This document shows, in pieces, positions 59,320-64,000 of a DNA stretch of 64,000 nt; position 1 is the first letter of the stretch; the number at the start of each line of letters is the position of its first letter. Origin of the DNA: Mesomycoplasma bovoculi M165/69 (GTDB taxonomy: Bacteria; Bacillota_I; Bacilli_A; Mycoplasmatales; Metamycoplasmataceae); NCBI RefSeq assembly GCF_000524555.1, contig NZ_CP007154.1:682001-746000 (forward strand). The letters are read 5' to 3'. The translations under genes and the position numbers were made by a program. Below the pieces are notes generated by a model. The model was not told where the DNA came from. It ran no database searches and worked only from the letters and a program-made list of their open reading frames with translations.

Positions 59320-59323
59320 ATAT

Positions 59324-59351
59324 AAATTGTTTATAATTTTATAAACAATTT
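59324..59351 (-). repeat. 13-bp perfect inverted repeat 4 bp upstream of tRNA-Gly
   Basis: AAATTGTTTATAA / TTATAAACAATTT with a 2-nt centre. It follows tdk on the same strand, but lacks a T-run; it may act in processing or promotion of the tRNA. Confidence 0.55.
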
Positions 59352-59464
59352 CAAGTTAAATTAATAACATTTATAATTTTGAAAAATCTAATTTAAATTA
59401 TTCTTAAATAAATATATCAAACAATAGTAATTATAACTCTTTTTTTCAAAATTGAGAAGATTTT

Positions 59465-60043
59465 TTAAACTTTTTTTGTTTTTGATTTTTTAGCATGACA
59501 ATCTCGGCAACGAGCTTCGTATTCTTCTAGATCTCCAATTAGTGTTTGATCAGTAGAATTTTCATGTGTGCGAGCTGATGTTGTTGCTGCTCGTTTGCAA
59601 ATAGCACAAACTGCTTGTAGTTTTGTAATATTTTCTGCTAAAGCCATTAGTTTTGGTAGCGGACCAAATGGTTTGCGCAAATAATCTTGATCAAGCCCAC
59701 TAACCATAACTCTAATTCCCTTATTAGCAAGAGAATCTAGAAAATCAATAATAGTTTCTGGAAAAAATTGGATTTCATCTATTGCTATTGCTTGATATTC
59801 TTCAGCTTCAAATAATTCTTGAATTTCTTCAACAGTTTCAACACTAAAAGTTGGAATTTTTAATCCTGAACGAGAAATAATTTCACAACTTGAAAATCTT
59901 TGATCAATTTTAGGTTTGATTACTAAAGTATTAATACTAGCATATGAAAGTGTTCTAATTCTTTTAATTAATTCATCAGATTTACCTGAAAACATAGGCC
60001 CTGTAATCACTTCAATAATGCCTTCAAAAAATTTTTTGTACAC
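59465..60043 (-). CDS. tdk: Thymidine kinase
   Basis: 192 residues. IEVITGPMFSGKSDELIKRI (P-loop), IAIDEIQFF (Walker B), SGLDQDY and a zinc site with CAICKRA and CRDCHAKK. Phosphorylates thymidine in the salvage route that mycoplasmas depend on. Last gene of a five-gene operon of membrane proteins. Confidence 0.97.
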   Translation of the reverse strand: MYKKFFEGIIEVITGPMFSGKSDELIKRIRTLSYASINTLVIKPKIDQRFSSCEIISRSGLKIPTFSVETVEEIQELFEAEEYQAIAIDEIQFFPETIIDFLDSLANKGIRVMVSGLDQDYLRKPFGPLPKLMALAENITKLQAVCAICKRAATTSARTHENSTDQTLIGDLEEYEARCRDCHAKKSKTKKV

Positions 60044-60063
60044 AATTTTCTCCTATTTTTAGT

Positions 60064-60441
60064 TTATTCACCTTTGTAGATAATTAATTCCTCAGCTATA
60101 ACATCAATGTCACAATCTGGGTTTTTTAATTCTATCTTTTTTTTCTCAAAAAAATCAATTTTAGCACTATTTTTTGTATAAACATTTTCAAATACAAAAA
60201 AACTAGATAAACTAGTAACAAAAGTAACAATTGCATTTATAAAGGAAATTGCTACAAATAGGTTAATGGCTATTGGGTTGGGATTTTTAGTTATAGCATA
60301 AGCTGAAAGAATACCATTAAATGCTGACATAACTATCAATAAAATACTACAAGTTAAAAAAATTAGTTTAGATATTCTTGCTTTTCTTTGTAATTGAGCA
60401 ACTTTTAATTCTATTTTGCGTAATAATTCATTTTTATTCAT
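60064..60441 (-). CDS. Two-helix membrane protein (SLATT-like cluster)
   Basis: 125 residues from ATG 60441, which overlaps the previous stop (ATGAATAA). A basic helical N-terminus (LLRKIELKVAQLQRKARISK), two helices (LIFLTCSILLIVMSAFNGI and LFVAISFINAIVTFVTSLSSFF) and a charged tail. Its layout resembles the two following-upstream genes and SLATT/DUF4231-type proteins; no firm assignment. Confidence 0.55.
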   Translation of the reverse strand: MNKNELLRKIELKVAQLQRKARISKLIFLTCSILLIVMSAFNGILSAYAITKNPNPIAINLFVAISFINAIVTFVTSLSSFFVFENVYTKNSAKIDFFEKKKIELKNPDCDIDVIAEELIIYKGE

Positions 60442-60955
60442 AATTTTTTTGTGATTTTTCAGATTGGTAAACATTTGATAAGCCTTTGGGTGGGGAAATT
60501 TTCAAAAAAATTGCATTAAAAAGTTCCATTTCAAGATTTTTGCAATTTTTGTATTTTCCAAGCCTATTTTCATACATAATTAGCTCTAATTTTAAAAAAT
60601 CATTAATTTCTTGATTTCGTAATCATCTATTTTTGATTAAAAACAAAGCAAACAATGCATTAACTAAGCTAATAGATAAATTTATTCATAAAATAAAAAT
60701 TGGTCATTGATCCACTTTGTTGCCCTTGTCATCAATGTATAAAAACAAATCAGCAAAGGCCTTTAGTGTTTCAAGTTTAGGAGATGCTAATTTGAAAATT
60801 CCCATTAAAGTTGAGAAAAATGCAAAAAAAATACTAAATAATGAAAATAACCAAAATAAAAATTGAAAAATTTTTGCTTTAGTTAATGTTTTTTTGTATA
60901 AAAACCTAGCAAATGATAGAGCATTAGTCTCTAATTTGGAACTTGTTATAATCAT
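60434..60955 (-). CDS. Two-helix membrane protein, SLATT/DUF4231-like
   Basis: 173 residues. N-terminal helix, two membrane segments (FQFLFWLFSLFSIFFAFFSTL and WPIFILWINLSISLVNALFAL), then KNRWLRNQEINDFLKLELIMY, which resembles the W..R....e.L..E pattern of DUF4231/SLATT proteins. These are linked in the literature to nucleotide-signalled conflict systems, but no such partner is present here. It overlaps both neighbours by about 10 bp. Confidence 0.5.
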
Positions 60956-61440
60956 TTTTTTCCTTCAAAAATAGCTTTTTTAATAATTTTAAATTTTAAA
61001 ACAGATTTTTTAGCAAAATAAAAATCACTAATTTTGTCATAATCTTGTTGAAAATCTGTATAAGAATAATCAGGATCTTGAGCAACCCGAAAATAAATAT
61101 AACTAAGTTCTCGTTGAGCTTTTTTATAGTCTTTATATTTCATTACTAATCTATAAACTGATAGAAAAATATTGATAAAAAAGGTTAAAATAATAAACAA
61201 AGCCAAAACAATAGTGAAACCTAAATCACCAATAATTGTTTTGGTTTCTGATGTAATGCTGTTGTATCTATGAACTTCCACCACAACAACAGCAATTGCT
61301 AAACAAAGGACAATAATGTTGGCAAAAAATAAAGTTCACCTAACAATTAATGCTGCATAATAAGCAATAATTTGATTGCGTCGAAATTGGCTTTGTTTTT
61401 GATTTATAAAATCAATAAGTTTATCGCGATTTGTATCCAT
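60946..61440 (-). CDS. Two-helix membrane protein of the same cluster
   Basis: 164 residues from ATG 61440. The frame passes a UGA Trp and ends KKWL-TAA at 60946, 10 bp inside the next gene. QFRRNQIIAYYAALIVRWTLFFANIIVLCLA and FTIVLALFIILTFFINIFL form helices; the C-terminus is charged with AQDPDYSYTDFQQDYD. Unknown function. Confidence 0.55.
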
Positions 61441-61444
61441 AATA

Positions 61445-62485
61445 TTATTTTTTTAATTTGTTAAAATTAAAAATTTTAAATGATTGTTTATTAAAATGGT
61501 TTTTATCAAGTACATTTTTTCAATTTTGTTTTTTAAAAATATATTTAAATTTTCCGTTTGTGGTGCGTTCAATACTAAAAGAAAATTTTTCAAGCAACAT
61601 TTTTAGAAAGAACACTAATCAGAAAAGGGTTAAAAAAATTATTGTTAAACTAAATAACACATAAGGTCATTTACCAAAAGTTTTTAACTCTCCAAGACCT
61701 ACTTTTCCAAGATAAAGTCAATTTGGATTTCAAGCAATAAAAGTTTTTGTGTCTACATGATGATTATTTAGTTCTGTAAAAATTATTCAACTTAAAAAGA
61801 AGATAAATAAAGCATAGGTAAAAAGGATTAAAATTGATTTTACTAATATTTTGGTTGTAAGTTTGTGCTTAGATGGTTGGATAATTTGTAAAAATATTGG
61901 AAGCACTAAACAAATTAAGTGAGTGATTAAAAATTCTCAAAAAAAGTGTGAGTCATAACTTCAATGTAAACCTGGAAAAAATGAAGAAAATTTCTCCTTG
62001 TTTAAGTCTAAAGTAGGAAAATTTGTATTTATTGTTTGCAAGTATGTTTCTGTTGAAATACTAATTTGAGGTGAAGCGAGAGCTAAAGAAGAGCCTATAA
62101 AAGCTGGTACAACCCAATATTTAACATAATTAGTTTTATTGAATATCAATGCTGTTGCTGTGGCCAAGACTAAAATTCGACATAAGTGCAAAGGCAAATA
62201 TTCCCATTTATTAAAATAGTCGTTGGCTTCTAATAAGGCAACTCTAGACACATAAGAAAATAGTCAAATAAATAAACCAACAGATAAAAAAATTATTTTA
62301 ATTTTTTTAAAACTTGGAGAATCAATATTTAAAGTTTGATTAGCATATCATGTTCTAAGTGATTTGCGAAATAGGTGCATACCAATCAAGGCAACAATCG
62401 CAAAAACAACTGGAATATAAAAAAATAATTTAGCATATTCTAATGTATTTTGGTTACCTTGTCACTGAAAATATTGTGGCAGCAT
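61445..62485 (-). CDS. YwaF/TMEM164-like multi-pass membrane protein
   Basis: 346 residues with about seven helices. NKWEYLPLHLCRILVLAT matches the conserved LPLHLC motif of the YwaF family, whose eukaryotic relative TMEM164 is an acyltransferase with a catalytic Cys. HWSYDSHFFWEFLITHL contributes the expected His. First gene of the operon that ends with tdk; the ATG at 62485 is followed by QYFQWQGN. Confidence 0.7.
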
Positions 62486-62532
62486 AATAAATCTCCTTTT
62501 TAATTTGTAAATTATTTGTATTTAAAATTAAA

Positions 62533-62563
62533 TAAAAAAAAATTAACTCGTAAAAGTTAATTT
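62533..62563 (-). terminator. Terminator downstream of 23S rRNA
   Basis: AAATTAACT / AGTTAATTT stem; on the minus strand followed by about nine T. It lies about 100 bp beyond the 23S 3' end, after a TTTCAAAACTGAATAG stretch common in rRNA operon spacers. Confidence 0.75.
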
Positions 62564-62664
62564 ATCATTATTTATTCAAATAGTTCTTTCAAAACTGAAT
62601 AGTATACATAAAGATCAATGTTGGGCATTGAAGTTTTAAAACAACCTTAAGTTATTTATAACTT

Positions 62665-64000
<1,336 letters not shown>

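Overview
The window is AT-rich and reads sensibly only when UGA is translated as tryptophan. Together with P80-type lipoproteins, PolC, a class I ribonucleotide reductase of the metal-free type, RNase HIII and very short intergenic gaps, this points to a mycoplasma (Mollicutes), probably of the Hominis-type lineages. I cannot fix the species. Most genes are split into pieces under the standard code; I rejoined them by checking that the pieces share a frame and differ only by TGA codons.

Layout. 1-4424 (minus): surface operon of two paralogous P80-type lipoproteins and a truncated thermonuclease-like lipoprotein. 4922-8055: restriction-modification locus with one polypeptide fusing an m5C and an m6A methyltransferase, divergent from an HNH endonuclease. 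8171-11827 (plus): nrdF-nrdI-nrdE, whose NrdF has the VPK substitutions of the metal-free class Ie enzymes. 11955-15569 (minus): SIR2-HerA defence pair, with herA split by an A15 tract followed by in-frame 24-bp repeats, so it looks phase-variable and OFF here. 15863-19568 (minus): large YobI-like membrane NTPase, decayed in its C-terminal two thirds. 19714-22714 (minus): rpsL-rpsG-fusA. 22905-27105 (minus): m5C methyltransferase overlapping a DUF262/DUF1524-like nuclease, with a (TA)14 tract in the promoter. 27416-28563: an unknown gene bracketed by direct repeats of the dnaK 3' end and terminator. 28688-30487: dnaK with CIRCE-like operators.

30684-38813 is housekeeping: uvrC, rsmA, rplM-rpsI-tRNA-Ile, uvrB-tsaC, an LRR lipoprotein. 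38866-47091 (minus) is a compact operon pyrH-frr-cdsA-polC-S1 protein-pgi. 47240-49517 holds an unknown exported protein convergent with a ZIP-type transporter. 49578-55697 (minus) runs EIIB-like-helicase-rnhC-yneF-gpmI. 55757-58875 (plus) is trpS-thrS-membrane protein. ptsH, tRNA-Gly, a five-gene membrane protein/tdk operon and the 3' half of a 23S rRNA gene finish the window.

The striking theme is defence: two restriction-modification loci, SIR2-HerA and a YobI-like NTPase lie between ordinary housekeeping operons within about 23 kb. At least two of them (herA and the second methyltransferase promoter) carry simple sequence repeats of the kind mycoplasmas use for phase variation. All functional statements are inferred from motifs read by eye; no database search was possible.
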